Shown: positions 1-14,689 of the stretch, piece after piece
How positions within the stretch are numbered: the first letter of the stretch is position 1
Layout: each line of letters starts with the position of its first letter
NCBI GenBank assembly: GCA_008933995.1
Contig: WARS01000032.1
Location: forward strand, 4,511,133-4,575,132
Reading direction: 5' to 3'
DNA from: Datnioides undecimradiatus
Lineage: Eukaryota; Chordata; Actinopteri; Lobotiformes; Datnioididae
Length of the DNA stretch: 64,000 nucleotides
Made by a program: the position numbers and the translations under genes
The notes under the pieces: model-generated
Told to the model about the DNA's origin: nothing
The model's input: the letters and a program-made list of their open reading frames with translations, nothing else
Database searches by the model: none

Positions 1-360
1 CCACCTTCCACACAACGTCTATGCCAATTTAACTTTGCCAACTTTGCAATGGTTTACGATATTACTGTTATATCTTTTAATTGTGGTTTTCCATTAATCA
101 TCTAATTGTGTGCAGCATATAACCAAGGACAGATCTGCCTCTGTCCTTTCTCTTTTTTCTCTTACTCAGTGAACCTTGAATTGTTTTCTGAGGATTGCCA
201 CAAAGACACTCTTTCATTCACCTCCTACATGGCAAGGGAAATTCACTTTAAAACACTTTTCTGCCAACCTAGTCTACTGTGTCTCCTCGAGGCTACAGCA
301 ATGATGGAGGCACAGAAGGTGCTTCAGATCCTGAGACAACAAGAAAGTTTATTTCAGTGA

Positions 361-382
361 CACGCACGCGCACACACACACA
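361..382. repeat. Alternating CA/CG simple repeat
   Basis: Alternating purine-pyrimidine tract that begins with CG-containing units and runs into (CA)n. Confidence 0.8.
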
Positions 383-1475
383 GCAGTGAGGAGGTGTTAG
401 GGCTTGTGTTGGCTTTGATGACAATTATTTGATCTCCTGCAGAAGCTTCTTGTTAATCATTCGTAATTATCACATTGGTTTTTTCCACCTACACAGTTAA
501 ACAAAAGAGTCTGGTGTGAAGCTTTGTCTTCCTAGCATGGATGAAGAAGGGAGGAATATGGAGGAGCAAATATGCACTCATCCATTCACATGGTAGCAGC
601 AGGGACCAGTTAAGCAAAAAGGTTAAGATTTTTTTTCTCCATGTAGCAGGTGAGGAGACCATGAGGAGACACTGTATGCTGAGGCATCCAAGTTAGCAGA
701 CAGGCAAACACAGTGAAGTCAGGCCCAGTGATAAGATCCTTGCGGGAGTGAGCTGAGCCTCCCCAAATCTTCTGCAAGAGTGCACAAATGCCAGATGCTG
801 AGTCTGCAGTCTCTTGTACCATGTTTGCTCAGTCCAACACAAACACACACAAGTGCTTTTTGCACAGAGAGCTAACCACATACATTAACTTGTGCCTTAT
901 GATGCGTACTCAATTAAATACAACAGTCACTGAGGTTTCTGGTCACCAAGGTGTTTAAGATTCTGACCATGTTGTCCCATTATCCCTGTTTCGAATTTGG
1001 CCAAGGACCTTTCTTGCATTTCATCCTTTCTGTGTTTCCTTGCAATTCCTGTCATGTCACCACTCCCTACTATCAAAATAAAAGCAAGAAAAGACCCCAA
1101 ATATTATTCACCAGTCTGCATTTTATCTCTTTTAAGAAATTTTCAGTTTTTGCAAGTTCAGTTACTTTGACAATCGCAACCTTTCTGCTTCTTCCTAAGA
1201 CATTTTAAAAAATTGCCCCACAGTGAGTATTTCTCACTCAAGATCAAGACAGATGAAAACATACAACAGTATACAACAGATGAAAATGGACATTTTAGCT
1301 TAGTGGCAGCTAAAAACAGATGGTGTAGGTTTACTAAAAGGTAGCAAGAAGGCTATTCACACCACACTGCAGCTAATAAACCAAACAATAGCCATTACAT
1401 TCCCAGTTACACACAACTCTGGACAGGTCCTATCTCCCCTGCACCTTGTTAGGATGTGGATAAAAGTTGCTAGCT

Positions 1476-1552
1476 TTGGGATACTGCTGCTACTGTCACA
1501 GACAGCAGTATCCCAACAGCAGGGGATAATCAATCAAAACTGCTGTCTGTGA
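1476..1552. repeat. Overlapping inverted repeats (two mutually exclusive hairpins)
   Basis: TTGGGATACTGCTG (1476-1489) is the exact reverse complement of 1503-1516, giving a 14-bp stem with a 13-nt loop. TCACAGACAGCAG (1496-1508) is the exact reverse complement of 1540-1552, a second 13-bp stem that uses part of the same bases. The two stems cannot form together. I do not recognise it as a known RNA family. It lies in the presumed intron. Confidence 0.8.
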
Positions 1553-3946
1553 TTTACAGAACAAAACCCATTAGTCTGAGCTCAAAGTATAAATCCATAT
1601 CCTGGTGAGCCCTGTTGCTTGTGCAACTGCCCTTTAGGTTTCAAAAGAAGATTTGTCATCTGGTAACAAAATCATGCTGCTTGGAAAAGTGATTGGCCTA
1701 TTGGTATCTATGAAAACAAATTAAAGCACTGGTCCTATTGTAAGACAACTCTGATTATGAGACAGCTTCTGAAGACTGATGCGAGGACACTATGCAACAC
1801 TTGTCTAGTGACCCATGGACAGTCCATTTTTGGCTCATTATTCATTTACAGCAGCCAAGCCTGGCGTTGAATATAGATGTGGATATGTTCTTGGTATTTG
1901 GCTATTTTTGAAGGTCTCAGGTGGATAATGGCAATGTTAATAATCTCACACACTCTGCTGCCAAGCTCTTTGAAGGGACCAGTTTGCGGTCTGGATTTCA
2001 GTAATGATTAGCATTCTTAAAACTAATGAGATTAATTGTATTTTTACATTGTGTTTCTTGCCCCCTTCTTTGATTTTTTGATGACATCTGACTGGCTTAT
2101 CACTGAGTGATGTTTGAAAATTGGCATATAAATACAATTTTGCCACATTTTGGATTTCTAATTCTCTTATGACTTAACAAATATTGGTAAAGCTTTTGTC
2201 AATCATCCAAACACCAACTTTGGCAGCTGACAAAGGAATGCCTGTGTTGGCTGAGGTTGTAATCCATTATCGGGGTAGGAGGCATATTTTAACTTCCATC
2301 TGTCTCTGCATTTGTTTGCCTCTATGTAACTGTGGCAGAGCTCCCAAGGTCCATGTTAAAAGGGGGCATGACCGCCCACTGTTCTGCTGAGAGAGACTTC
2401 ATCACCAGGCTAATGAACAGCACTAATCTGCAGAGAACAGACTCACTGTCTCCATCATCACTCACATGTGATGAAAGTGCTGCAAGTCTCTCTTTGGAGA
2501 GAGGATGCATGCATGCAGCCTCGTGCATGCTGAAAGTATTTTTAAGCATACAGATAGAGAAGCTTGTTATATGCATACATACCTAAAAATCAGTAAATGC
2601 AAAACCAAAGGCAACTGTATGATAGTGAGCTACTATAGTATTTGACAGGCTAAAAAGGGGGCAACAAAAAAACTGTAGGCAATAGTTGGAAAAGTCATAT
2701 TCTTTTCACATCCTCCAATCAGCTTTCCACCACTAAAAGAAAGTGCAGTCTGATTGCATGATGTCACTGTTGTTTGATCTCGGTTCAGATCCTCCTCCTC
2801 TTGCCTGAAGACATGCTAGTGTACTTTGTGTGCCAACTAAACAAGGCTGGCCCGGTCGAGTACGAACTGCCATGACCACAGCCACGAACAGGAGAATAAA
2901 TCAGTGAATCTTAAATGAACCATATCATCCCTATCCCCTGCAGCTATGAGAGCCTCTTCTGTGGTACATTTTGTGGCGTGACTATGGCTTATTAACTGTA
3001 TTAGCCCGGGAACGCTTATGGCTGCTGCTACCAAAGGAGCTATTCATTTGTAGCTAGCTCATTAACGTATTAATCTCCAAAAGACCCACAGTGGTACATT
3101 AGACTGCTATCTCTCCATTAGGAAGGGAGAGGAGAAACCAAATGTCTGTGCATCAAAACGTAGAACAGTACTTTATTTGTCTGACTGCCTCTGTGTGTCC
3201 AGCAGGCTTGTCAGAGTTTCTGGCAGAGTAGGAGAAGCCTTTTCTATTAAGGTCTTTTGTGTAGATCTCGCAAAAACAGACCAGCAAATTGAGAAGAAGA
3301 GATGTTTTCTGATCTTTAAGGTGCAGTAACACACTGTAAAAGTTTGGTTTTAGTTTTATGAAATCTTGAAGGAGTTAACGATGGAATGTGAGAGATTTAT
3401 GAAAAATCAAAACTTTCCCTCTGATACACTCACTGAATGTGACTGCAGCATACTGTTGTTTGTGTAGCTGTTAGGGTAGTCTGCATGGCAAAGGTGTGAG
3501 AAATCATAAAGACAAAAGGAGGAGAAAACAGGTTATCCATCTCAGCGGAGGAGAAGCAAATGCATGGATAAACACTTTCAATGATTGAGCCGGAGGGATG
3601 TGCAGCGCAAAAGTGTGAATCGTACAGCCATGAAAGTACAATTCTCTTTTGGTAACAAACACCATCTGTCTGGAACACTGGTGAGCTCATCAAGAAAGCG
3701 AAGACACCCCCGGCATTGCTCACACACTCTGCACTTCAGTGGCTAAACCTGTCTATTAGCATGAAGCCATTGGCAATGATTGTCTTGCTCTGCCATCCTG
3801 TCAAAGAACATAATTATCTAAATATGACAAGATTGAAAGATTTAGGGGGGGATCAGTGTGCTTCTGTTATTGCTGAGCAGGAGGACAAATATATTAACAG
3901 TTCTTGTCTCTCCTTGCATACCCTCACACAGAAGGAAACAGCTGGC

Positions 3947-3989
<43 letters not shown>

Positions 3990-3996
3990 GTGTGTG
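3947..3996. repeat. (TG)n(CG)n(TG)n microsatellite
   Basis: Fifty bases of uninterrupted alternating purine-pyrimidine sequence with a central CG block (about 3974-3982). This is the classic composition for left-handed Z-DNA. Confidence 0.9.
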
Positions 3997-6900
3997 ACTG
4001 TAAACCTGACCTCAAGGGAAGTAAACTCTATTTCAAATCTACAGCTGCTAGTTTTGTGGCAGTTGTTTTTTCCCTAAGAATTGAGTATAGTTGTGATTTT
4101 TTACTCTATATTTAGACATACACCCACACATAGACACAGTCAAAGACATGGAGAGGTGGGCCGGTCTGTATGGCATGAGAAAGCTCCAATCAGCAGATTT
4201 TGAATTTAAAGCTGAAGGACACCAGCACAAAATCTGCACTCTTCATCTATCAATGTCAGGTGTAATATGCAGTTTGTATTTGCTACCCAGTGGTGTATAA
4301 AAACACTTCTCTACAAATTTCATTTCTACCACTTGAATGTTCAAAAGACTGCATAGTAATGACCTTCAACCTGGCCTTGATACAGTGGTTCAACTTAGAC
4401 ATATCAGCCTCATAATGGTCTTGGGTTGCCAATGTGTTTGTACCTGAATGTCAAAGACATTGAGAAAACTTCTCACCAAAGCCTATGAGGCCATAAAGGT
4501 GTGCAGCAGCTGTTCACCCTGGCAGGAAAAGCACATTCCTGAAATGAACGGCTGCTTGGGCAGGATATGGCCAACCTACACGAGCGTTAGCAGGATTACA
4601 CTGGATCGGCCCCAAGCCCACTACAGCCTGCTGTTGCCTTGGACCTAGCACACACCTGCCTTTTATGTTACAAAACCTGCAAGGTGGAGAAAAGAGCAGT
4701 GATTAAGGGTGGAAGTGGTACAAGTTGGGGTCTGAGAGAGGACACAAGTTCAGAGGTTAAACGTTCAAACAATGGAGAGGTCATGCTATAGGCATATAGG
4801 ATATGATGTTACAGGAAAAGAGATAACAGAGGCCTTGAGCTAACATGAGAATAAAATGTAGATGGCTAAAATTCAGAGAAGATGTTTGCGACACACAAAC
4901 CTATGATTCAATCTACCGTGCAAGAGGGGGGTTAGGAGGGTGGTGATTGTATTCTCTTCCAGGCCGGGTAGAACCAACCCAGCCCTTGATATTCCTATCC
5001 TAGGTCCTGAAGACTGTTCGTGCATAGAGGCCGGCTGGCCAGCAGATGTAGTGGCTGTGTCCCGGTGCGGATATTACCAGTAGGACTGCCATTTCCCTTA
5101 GCCTTTCATCTGGAGCTCAAGGGGCTGAGAGAGAGCTCCGCGGGGCAGAGGAGGGTTGGAGAAGAAGGAACAAGAGGATCAGTGATGGCTTTGGCTGGGC
5201 AGGAAGATGGTCTGGTTTACGGATGGATGTGGGAGGAGTGAGTCACATTTTCACTCAGATATGCAGTATGATTTAGTTGTTCTATCTGACTTTGAGAGAA
5301 ACATTGCATAATTTTGGCAATACTTCTCGAGAAAGTCTGTGAATGATTTTAACAAATTATAGTGTCATTCCTTTTGAAATTAACATTGGGTAAGACTACT
5401 TTCAAACAGAACGATTAAAGTGATAATCCTTTAGACTATTATGTGCTCAAACAATCAAAACGTTAACTACCTAACAAAGATTTTCCTTTTATTATAATCA
5501 CCCTATCACAGTTTTTTTTAATATACACATCAGCATTGCCTGCCTGCCTGTCTCCCACCATCCATATACCAGCATCCACCTTTTCTTTTCAGTTGTCTCC
5601 TTTTTCCTCCTGGTTTGGCATATTCTGCCCTGTGGTTTTTATGACACTTTTAGAGCATATTAGCGCGAAGTGCTCCCTAGGCATGCGGTCATCAGAGGAG
5701 AATGGTTCTCATTAGCCAGCATCATCGTTTCCTTTCTAAGCAGTCTCAGTGAGGCCTTTATGATTGAGCCTCTCCAGCACACCTTTGAGAGCCTGATTGG
5801 GAAACACCACGAGCCTCTGGTGTGGCAACAGGTTTTTAAATAAAGGAAGTGGTGGAAGTGTCTACTTTGGAAGTAAGTGAAAATCATGTATATAATTTGG
5901 CATTTTGTATGGTTGCTATGATGTTTATAGCAGAGCAACAAGGAATTCAAGTGACTCAAAACCTTGATACTGTAGCCACATAAAAGTCTTAACTGCAGTA
6001 CCACAGAAGGAACTTTTATTCACTAATATAACTAGAAATCCTTACAACATGTGCAGGTTTCCAAGCAGTAAATGGCATTTTAAAGATGGTTAAAGATGGT
6101 TTCCAGACTCATAAAGAGTTCTTTATTGAAAGCTGCAAATGCAATGGATATGACTAGAATTTTATTGTGTGCAAAACACACTTGCACACCACAATTTTAC
6201 CATGGCCCCCGTCAGGCTTAGAATAAACTATTGGGTTGTCATTTGGACAGATTTAATCAGCTCAATGAATTTGTGGAAATATTTTGTTGCTGGCTGCACA
6301 CACTAACAGACAGACCTACAGCTAAGGCGACTTAGTAATGGCCCTTGTATATTTGGGCTGCTTTATTAATGTCCATACACAATCTTCTCTGCAGGGGGTT
6401 GGGACAGGGAGTAGGGGGGTTGTTGCGTGAGTGACCCCCTTGACTTTTTTGGCTCGTCTGGAGCCCAGCCCCAGTTTCTTACACAGAAACTGGCATTCCT
6501 GCTGTAACAGAGCGCTGAGCAAATAAAGGCAGACATTCCACTGATATTGAAAAATACAGTAGAAGGATAAGCAGGGATGAGTCTGATCCTCTTTGTCTCA
6601 GCTCAGCCTGGTATGCAGGGGGAAATACAGACTAGGTGAGGGGAGAAGGAAAGAAACCATGGAAGGACTTGGGGTGGGATTTTCCCATTGAGGCATGTAC
6701 TCCTAACTGAAACTACTCAAAAGACTCAAACTTTTGTTTTAAAGCAAAACCACGATCAGAGTATCTGCTTTAGATAGCAGAGGTGCATTAGCATTGCATG
6801 AGAAGTCAGATAATGGAGGTTGGTAGCAATAAGCCAATTTTCGTATTGACAACCTGCAGTGCAAGTCTGTGTGCAGCTTTAAATACGTGTGTGTAAGCAT

Positions 6901-9900
6901 CAAAGGCACGCAAGACACTTCATTAAAGGCCTGTCCTATTGACCAGTGGTGTGAGCGACAAAGCCCTTCTCCCTTATCCATAATTGATGTGGCAATTAGA
7001 GCTGAACCTGGAACACTGTCAGGCCTGAGGGCTGGGAGGGGGCTGACCCCTCACTGCTTCATCTGATTACAGATCAGATAGAAACGGCCACTGACAGTGT
7101 ACTTAGTGCACTGTTCTAAGTAATTTGATTCTAAAACTGCAGTCAGTTATGCAACCAAGAGTTTACATCAAAGTATTTGACTCACCCCCACAAATCAAAC
7201 ATTTATAACATCACAGCACAACTTTTTTTCCCCTAACCCACACAGATTTCTGAAAACGCTTTGAAGTTGTAAAGGCAAGTATCACTTAGATCAGTTTAAT
7301 TCAGAGGAGGCTGGTCACATGGAGCAACACAAGGCTGCATTCTCTTCCCTACATCTTCATTGTGTGTGGCTAATGCTGCTGGAGCATGGTGTCACTGAAT
7401 AGGTAGCACCCTAATGACAGTTTATGCTAAATCCTCTTCTCTGTAGTGCCAGTGTCCCTTCAATCTGAAAAGCAAGCTCTGAAGGGTCAAACATGCCATT
7501 AGATTCTCGAGTCTCATGACAGGACTACACACAAAGTCAGGGAGAGAAACAAAGTCAAAACAGGTGAAACCCTGTAACTCGAGACTTCTGTACTGCTCGG
7601 CTGATTCTAGGTGGAAGGGGGAAGGATCCATGTGTGAAATGTTATGCGAGGAGACACACGCAGTGATAGTGTCTCTGGAGTGCACTTTCTCTCGCCTATA
7701 ATGGATGGCGGTGAAGTATGTGTGCGCGTGCCTGTGTGTGAGAGAGCAGAAGACTATGGATGCGAGTTTATCTGTGCCTCCTTCACGCTTGTCTGTCTAC
7801 AAGGACAACCTGACACCTGCCAATGCAATGAGGCATCTGGCATTTGAGTGCACGCAGGTGTAGTGTCAGGTGTGTGTGTGTGACTTATCACTGGTATCAT
7901 CCAACATCAGTTCGCTGGTGGGGAATGTGGTGTGTTTGCATCTGTGTGAGACATTGAGGAGTTGTACTGTGACTTACTTCTGTTTAGTATAGAGGCTGTT
8001 TTTCTCCTCAGGATTCGCCTCCATCTTTAGAATGTATCACGTTGACTGGTGGAGGTCACTGTCCTCCCAGGGCCCCTTTTGCCCATTTGTTCTTGTGTGT
8101 ATGTGTTTGTGTGTATAGGGGAGTAAATCTTAATCTTGCCAAGGATTTAATAGTCGTGTACAGCCAAGAATCGCACTGGGCAGATTCCATTGCACTGATC
8201 CCTGCTTTGGAGTTGCCATGCTGCTATGCCCGTTGCTAGGTTAGCCGTAGGCTATGATGTGTACCCCAGTGGTGCCCCTGTATTTTTGCCCCTTTGGCCC
8301 CTTGAGTGGCCTGCCAGAGACCCTGTACCAGTCCTGGATCCCATATATAGGTAGCCTGTGAACCAGGGGGACAGTTTCCAGTGTGTATGTATGTGGGGGG
8401 GGTGTGCGTGTGTACAAATTCAGTGTGTGTTTCTCAGAATACAGAGTAGGAAGATTAGTTTGATGGGGCAAGGAGCCCCTGGCTGACATGGCACCACATA
8501 AAGAGTGAGTTGTGGACAAAAACAGCGCAGAGATGGATGGCTGGTAATGAACTGTGTGAATGCATCCTCCCCTTCTCTTCACCCTCCAACGTTACCCCTC
8601 TTTGTAAGAAAATGTGTGTGAAAAGAGATAAGAAAATGTTGTCCGAGCACTTGGGAAGGTAAATGTCTGTGTGTGCAACAGTGAAAGAGGGGCTTTGAAA
8701 AAATATAGTGACCCAAAGAGTTTTAGCATTCTACAGCTGTCCCAAACATTGTCGGACAGCCGTGATCCACAGCCACCAGGAGCAGCATCAGTCTTGCATT
8801 GGTGTCCAAAGGTCTGATCGGAGGCAGACTGATAGCACTCACTAATGCCGGCTTTACCCAGGAATAAAAAAGAGACTTGTTCCTACTGTTGGGTATATAT
8901 ATTAATCTTTACATTCAATCAAGTCTTGTGGTGTGTGAAAATTAACATAATATTGCAAGAGTAACACTGTACAATGAATGAGTATTAGTACTGCATAACT
9001 TAATACTGTTGCACTCGAAATGAGGAACAGTGCACTGTTTATCTACCCAAAGTGTTTACAATCACAAGGAAAAACTGTTCAACCATAGAACTTCTGTGGA
9101 ATATGTGCTTGTACTAAACAGGATCCATGTCCCTTTTGTCATTTCACTTTGGAAACAGGGAGCCTCTTTCTCTCAAAGGGATAGATTGCAGGTAGCAAAT
9201 CTGGCAAAGGTCACACATCAGGTAGGATCGCAGGCGGACGCTTTGTCCCTGTTAATGACAGAGATTAATGGTACAAATCATTTTTACTGACTGCTCTACA
9301 TTTAAAAAAACGATGAGCTGGCGCCCACGCTTCACAGACATATTGGATATTGCATAAAGATCTTGTTTTGCAGCAAATAAGGATTGATCATTGAAATCAA
9401 CAGTGTCATTATTCAGCTGCTGGGCAGAGCTGTCACAGGAACAGTTGGATAAATTGTACTTCTGTTATCTCTGTCTAACTAACGCTGGAACCAAGCACAC
9501 TGTGGAGCGATTGACTCGCTACTCACACGTCTCTTCGCTAATTTCAAATACTCTGTCCTTCTGTGTGTGCATGCACCATGGCCATGTGCAAATCTTTGCG
9601 TTCATGCGTTCAAGTGGTAAAAAAACTATGTCAAAGGTCACATCTCTTAATGAAAAATCGCTGCGAGGCAGGTCCAGTGGCCTTGTCAAAACCCAGGCCA
9701 ATGAGCTGCTTTACTACTCCCCCTCACCCCTTGCATCCTTCTCCCATCAGCTGCTTAGCAGGGAGAAGACTCACAAGGTCATGGTAGGAGTGCGTGCCTA
9801 CAGAGAGGAAGATTGTGAGAATGACAAAGAGGAGGAGGATATTTCTGACCTGCACCCACCTCAACCACTCTTCCTCCATGTGCCATAAATCAAACCTCCA

Positions 9901-10328
9901 CCTTCTGACCATCTTTATAATTGCACGAAGCAGGCGGAGGAGTGAAAACTGCCACAGGTGCTTAAAAGCCCATGATAAACAGGTTGAAGTCTTCTATTTA
10001 CACTTGAAACCACTGTGTAGGAGGTTCAGTTGCACTGGACAGCCGTAGGTTACACTGTAGTTAGACTGAGATGTTACAACACAACTTTGCAGATCTTAAG
10101 TCAGTGAAACAGAAAAAAAAATAAGGACAATTGAAAAGAATGGAGCACAAATCTGTCTTAGGAATGGCTACAGGTCAGTGTTAACTCTGGAAAAGGTGCC
10201 TTGTCATCTTGATAGCATATAGTGTGACAACTTGCTAAGCCCTAGTATACAGTAGCACCATTCCTCACTGGATTGCAGCTTTGCAGCCTGTGTTTAGCCA
10301 AGCCCACATGCAGGTTTGCACAACATGC

Positions 10329-10357
10329 CACACACACACACACACACACACACGCAC
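10329..10357. repeat. (CA)n microsatellite
   Basis: Perfect CA dinucleotide run with one CG interruption near its 3' end. Confidence 0.9.
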
Positions 10358-13300
10358 AGCCATGCACAACACATATGGATTTTAGTTTTCTGGGTAAAGT
10401 CACTGGATTTGTCCTTTAATAAACTCTGTACACTGATGCTCCAGTGTTGCTTCTCTGTATGTTTTTATGTGTTGTGTGCATTCATGCTGGCTGTGTACTC
10501 TTGTCTCCTGTATGTATGACGTGCTGAGGAAAAGGGAGATGAAATCTTATCAGTTGAAGACAGGGGAGATTGTTTGAGAAAAGTTTGCTACTTCCCTTCA
10601 GTTCCTCAGTTTGAGGATTTAATCTGTGTGCTGGCAAAAGCCAAAGAAACACAATAAAGAAGAGAGAAGGAAAGCGAGAGAGAAGCAGTAGACAACTAAC
10701 ATGGTTGCCCAGAGAACCAAAGAAACAATGGCTGAGGCGTTTCTTATTCCTCCCACTCACCTTCCAACCCTTATTCCTCCCTTCCTCTTGAACTCCCCTC
10801 CCATGCCTTCTTCCTCTTGGCGAGATCTCCAAGGTCCACCTCTTCTTCAGTGCTGTGGCCAGGCTTGTTAGAAGCAGCTGTTGTTGCCTGCCTTAGCCAG
10901 TGGGAAATAGAGGCTCCTCCAAACACACAAACTGCCCATCTGGAGAGGCATTAGTGGCAAAGGACACTGTGAACCATTTCTCACACGCTTAGCCAAGGCA
11001 GAGGTCAGCAAGGTGGCAAAGAAGATCCCTTCTTAACAAGCTACGTGCTTGGGTCGAGCTGTGTTGCCTTCTTGTACTGTATGTGGGATGCAAGTAACAC
11101 ATTGGATGTTCACATGTTCACATCTACAAAGTGACATAATCCTCTTCCTTGCCATGACCCATGATCTGCTGCAAGGACTTAATGACAAATGACAACTACC
11201 ACAAACTATTCTTTATGCTAATATAGACACACACATATCTGTTTAATTTAATAAATTTGTGGTCTTGTACAGAGCTCTTAGAATTAAAGTTCAGTTGATC
11301 TTGGTTTTCACTCTCTTATAGTTTTTCTCCATCACAGTTTGTTGTCTGTTATTTGGTTTATTGCCCTCTTATAAAGCTTTTTACCAATCACATCACATTT
11401 GTCTTGCGCTGGTGGGGAACATGTGTCATTGACTGCAGTTGTAATGAGAGAAGCATTTTGACATGCCATTGCGTAGCCTTGAAGTCACCCGAGGTGATTG
11501 ATTCCATCTGGCTTGATACGAGTGACGATGGATCTTCATCTTCATGCTGAAAAGCCAGACTAACTGTTTTCCTCCTCCAACACTCCTCGTCATCTTTTAC
11601 TCTCTCCCACCCTCTGTTTTTCTGACTTGCTTGCTCTCCCTTCTTTCCCCCGCCATATTTGGGGGATTTACACATGAGCCAGCTTATGAATCATGGCTTA
11701 TCTGCTAACATTGTCTCATTATGACAACAACATCACATTCCATTATGCTCCTGCCCTCCTAGTTTTTCACTTCTTTCTACCTCAAGTTGTTGCTTGCTTT
11801 TAGGGAGTTGGCTGTTTAATACACTTATTTTTCCTCAAGGAACTACTGCTTCTACTGTTTCACTTTATTCTTTTACGAATTATATTGTTTTCATCTATTG
11901 AAAGGTGATATGATGATGAAAATGTTGTTAAATATTTCTATATTATGTAATATATATTCCAAACCATGAGCTTTGTATTTTTTTTCTAGTTGACCTGAAT
12001 AAGTCAGAGGGTTTCCCTACATGTTGAGAACCTTTTCATGGTAATTCTGCCCAAAAAAATGAATGTTTAAAAATTGATGAAAGGTTTTGTATTGTCTAAT
12101 AGTGATTTTTCTCTCCAATATAAATATGTCACAACGTATTAGTGTATTTTAGTATAAAATGATAACTATGTTGTAAAATGTTACTGCCTCTATCAGTGGC
12201 TGATCTGTGTTTTGGAGCACTTCCCTGTCCTGATTTCACAACAGGCCTTCATCTGTTTTCAAGACTTCCCAGACCACTGTTGGTTTTTGCCAAAAATGTC
12301 ATCTTTTTTTGGTTAAGAATTGTTTAAATCCATTTATAAAACACATTCTCAGTGCTAAAAGTATTTCCAACAGATCTACCACAGCACTACTTCAACACTG
12401 ATCTATCCATTAAATTTTGCCTATTTATTTGCATCCAGGTCACACAACAGCACATGAGATCAGCTCAGGCGCACTTTTCCCCAGCCATGTCCTCCATCTC
12501 ATTGTGGAGGATACTGGAACATTCTGTGGTTGGGATACATAATCCCTTGTACGTGTCCTGGGTCTTTTCCAGGGTTTCATCTTGGTCTAATGAGCTCAGA
12601 ATACCTCTTTAGGGCATGAGTAGGGTAGTATGAGCTTTGGTTTATTTATAAATGAATTTGCCACATCAAATGCAAATTGCAATAGGTATTTGAAAGGAAA
12701 TGAGACATAATATAAACTACACAAATATTTCTTTCATTTCCTTTCTTTTATGTTCCTCCAAGCTGGTGGCACCCGTGGCAGTCACCTAGTCTGGCTTTGT
12801 GGACCCGGTAAAATGATTAGTTTATTGGGTATTGACTTCAGTCAACTTTGGGACTTTATTTTATTGCTTCCACTTCAATTCAAAAGACCCACCTCATTTA
12901 AAAGGTCCTTGTCATTCCTGTTGTCTATGTTGTAATTGGTTGTTCTGGTAAAGCGCTGCTGCATTAATTAGCCAGTTGGTTAGCCTGCAGTGGAGTAGTG
13001 TTAGTGTTGTGTTGGCCATTTCAAATGCTGTTTTCTGACATCTCCCTGATGAGATGCAGCCCATTTCCATTGAAACAATAACAGCAATCTGATTTGGGAT
13101 AAATGATGTCTTTGTCTATTGTCTGCTGGAACAACAAAAACCATTGGCACGGGAAACACTTCTCTCTCTTGAGCCCTGCCCAGCCCAAAACGCATGCGTA
13201 CACATGCACACATACAGACCCAAGTGCACAGTAGGGATGGGTTGATATGCAGTCTCAGCTCCACAAAACAATGTGTTCTTCAGATGAATACATTCAACCA

Positions 13301-14689
13301 TGCCAGGTGTGAAAGTAAAAATTCTCATCAGATGACAGCTTAAAAAGAGTAATACATTTTGTTCTTTTTAAGCATTCAAAGCTGATGTGTGGATATAGGT
13401 GCAATATCTGATAGCACATCACACACCTGGCTGTCAGGCTGCTTGACAGCCAAGTCACCACACAGGGGAAGTTGTAATTGTATTTAATTAGACAATTGAG
13501 ACAGATCAGTTTAACACACACTGATGGGAATCATTGAAAACTTGGCCTGTGCTTGTGACAGTGACGGCTCAAAGAGACATTTTGACACTGGGCTTTGGCA
13601 CACTCTGTAGTCCGATACCTAGCTTACTTCACAGCACACAATCATTTTGTCAGTAAGAGCCCCTAACCCCTGGGTACAAACTAAATGTATGACACTTTTA
13701 AAGTCTTAGTGATAGAGGTTCACTGGTATTTAATTAGTTACTGGGACTGTATGGTTTACCTTGCTTTGCTAAGTTTGATAATCTGCCTCTAACCTATTGA
13801 TGAACATAGTGGGGCTTGGTTGAAGATGAAGAAGTGCAGAAAACAGTTTGGGTCATGAGCAGAAGAAGCCCATTTCTATTTTTTGTAGAGACCCCAAACA
13901 CACAGTAGCAATCCAGGAGGAAAGCAAAAGGAAAGACATACACTCAGAGCCAGCGTGATGATGCTGTATGAGGACAGAAGTGATCAAGTTTAAAGGAAAC
14001 AGGGAGGGATAGAGACCTGAGTGAAGCACTCTTGAAGGAAAGCTAGGGTTTTACCCATGTCAGCAGGAAAGTGTTTGTGTTTGTAAGTGGACTGTTATTG
14101 AAAAGCTGGCCTGTCCTCATCACCCTGATTTAGCCCTGATTGGCACCATGGTCACTTTGAGAGCTGTCCATCATCTGCTGCTGGAGATAAGACACCAATG
14201 TCTCCATTGACACGTGTGAGGAGATGGCACTGGGTTCATATTTTATTTTAACCATATCCCACTGAGCAGAATAATGCAGTATAAAGCATTTTTTGCAACC
14301 TCTTTGCCTTGGATTTAACAGGGAGTTGGTTGCTAAAAAGTAATACATGGGCACTGTGAATACATTTCTAGCGTTTTTAAAGCGCTCTTCACAATAAAGT
14401 ATGGCTCCTTTTGATATAAAGAGCCACATCTGTGCTTCTTCTGATGCACATATGAACTCATTTCAAGTGTAACAGACATAATCATACATCATTTTTATGT
14501 GAATTGTTTTTTAAAACCCTCACAATGAGTTTATTGAAATGGTGATGGGCCTCTAATATACAATTTTACAAGCCCAAAGGACTCTGCACATCAAAGGAGA
14601 TTAACATGATTACTGTAATGAGCCGAATCATTTATCTGTCTGTTTTCTTTCTTTCTCTTTTTGTCTCTTTCTCTCTGTTTCTTTCACAG

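Larger units (their letters stand above)
1..14689 (+). other. Intron (last intron of the upstream GPI-anchored protein gene), 5' end outside window
   Basis: The stretch ends in a very long pyrimidine tract (about 14641-14685) and the acceptor AG at 14688-14689, so I read it as the final intron of the gene whose last exon follows. I looked for further exons, including glypican signatures such as CWNG, NNPEV or Ser-Gly runs, on the + strand and found none. It contains short CA/TG tracts, an inverted-repeat cluster at 1476-1552, a Z-DNA-type tract at 3947-3996, and long unremarkable AT-rich sequence. Open frames inside it (for example 9391-9888, 165 codons) have no domain and no splice context. 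That no exon lies within it rests on reading by eye. Confidence 0.6.

Noticed and set aside
9391-9888. Longest open frame, 165 codons
   Set aside because: No ATG at its start, no domain or family resemblance and no splice context. About one frame of this size is expected by chance across six frames of 64 kb.
11461-11550. Open frame ending DTSDDGSSSSC, reminiscent of the SDDGSGSG region of glypicans
   Set aside because: There is no good acceptor in the right place. The frame ends at a stop right after the motif, although a glypican would continue, and the preceding residues do not match. The similarity is most likely chance.
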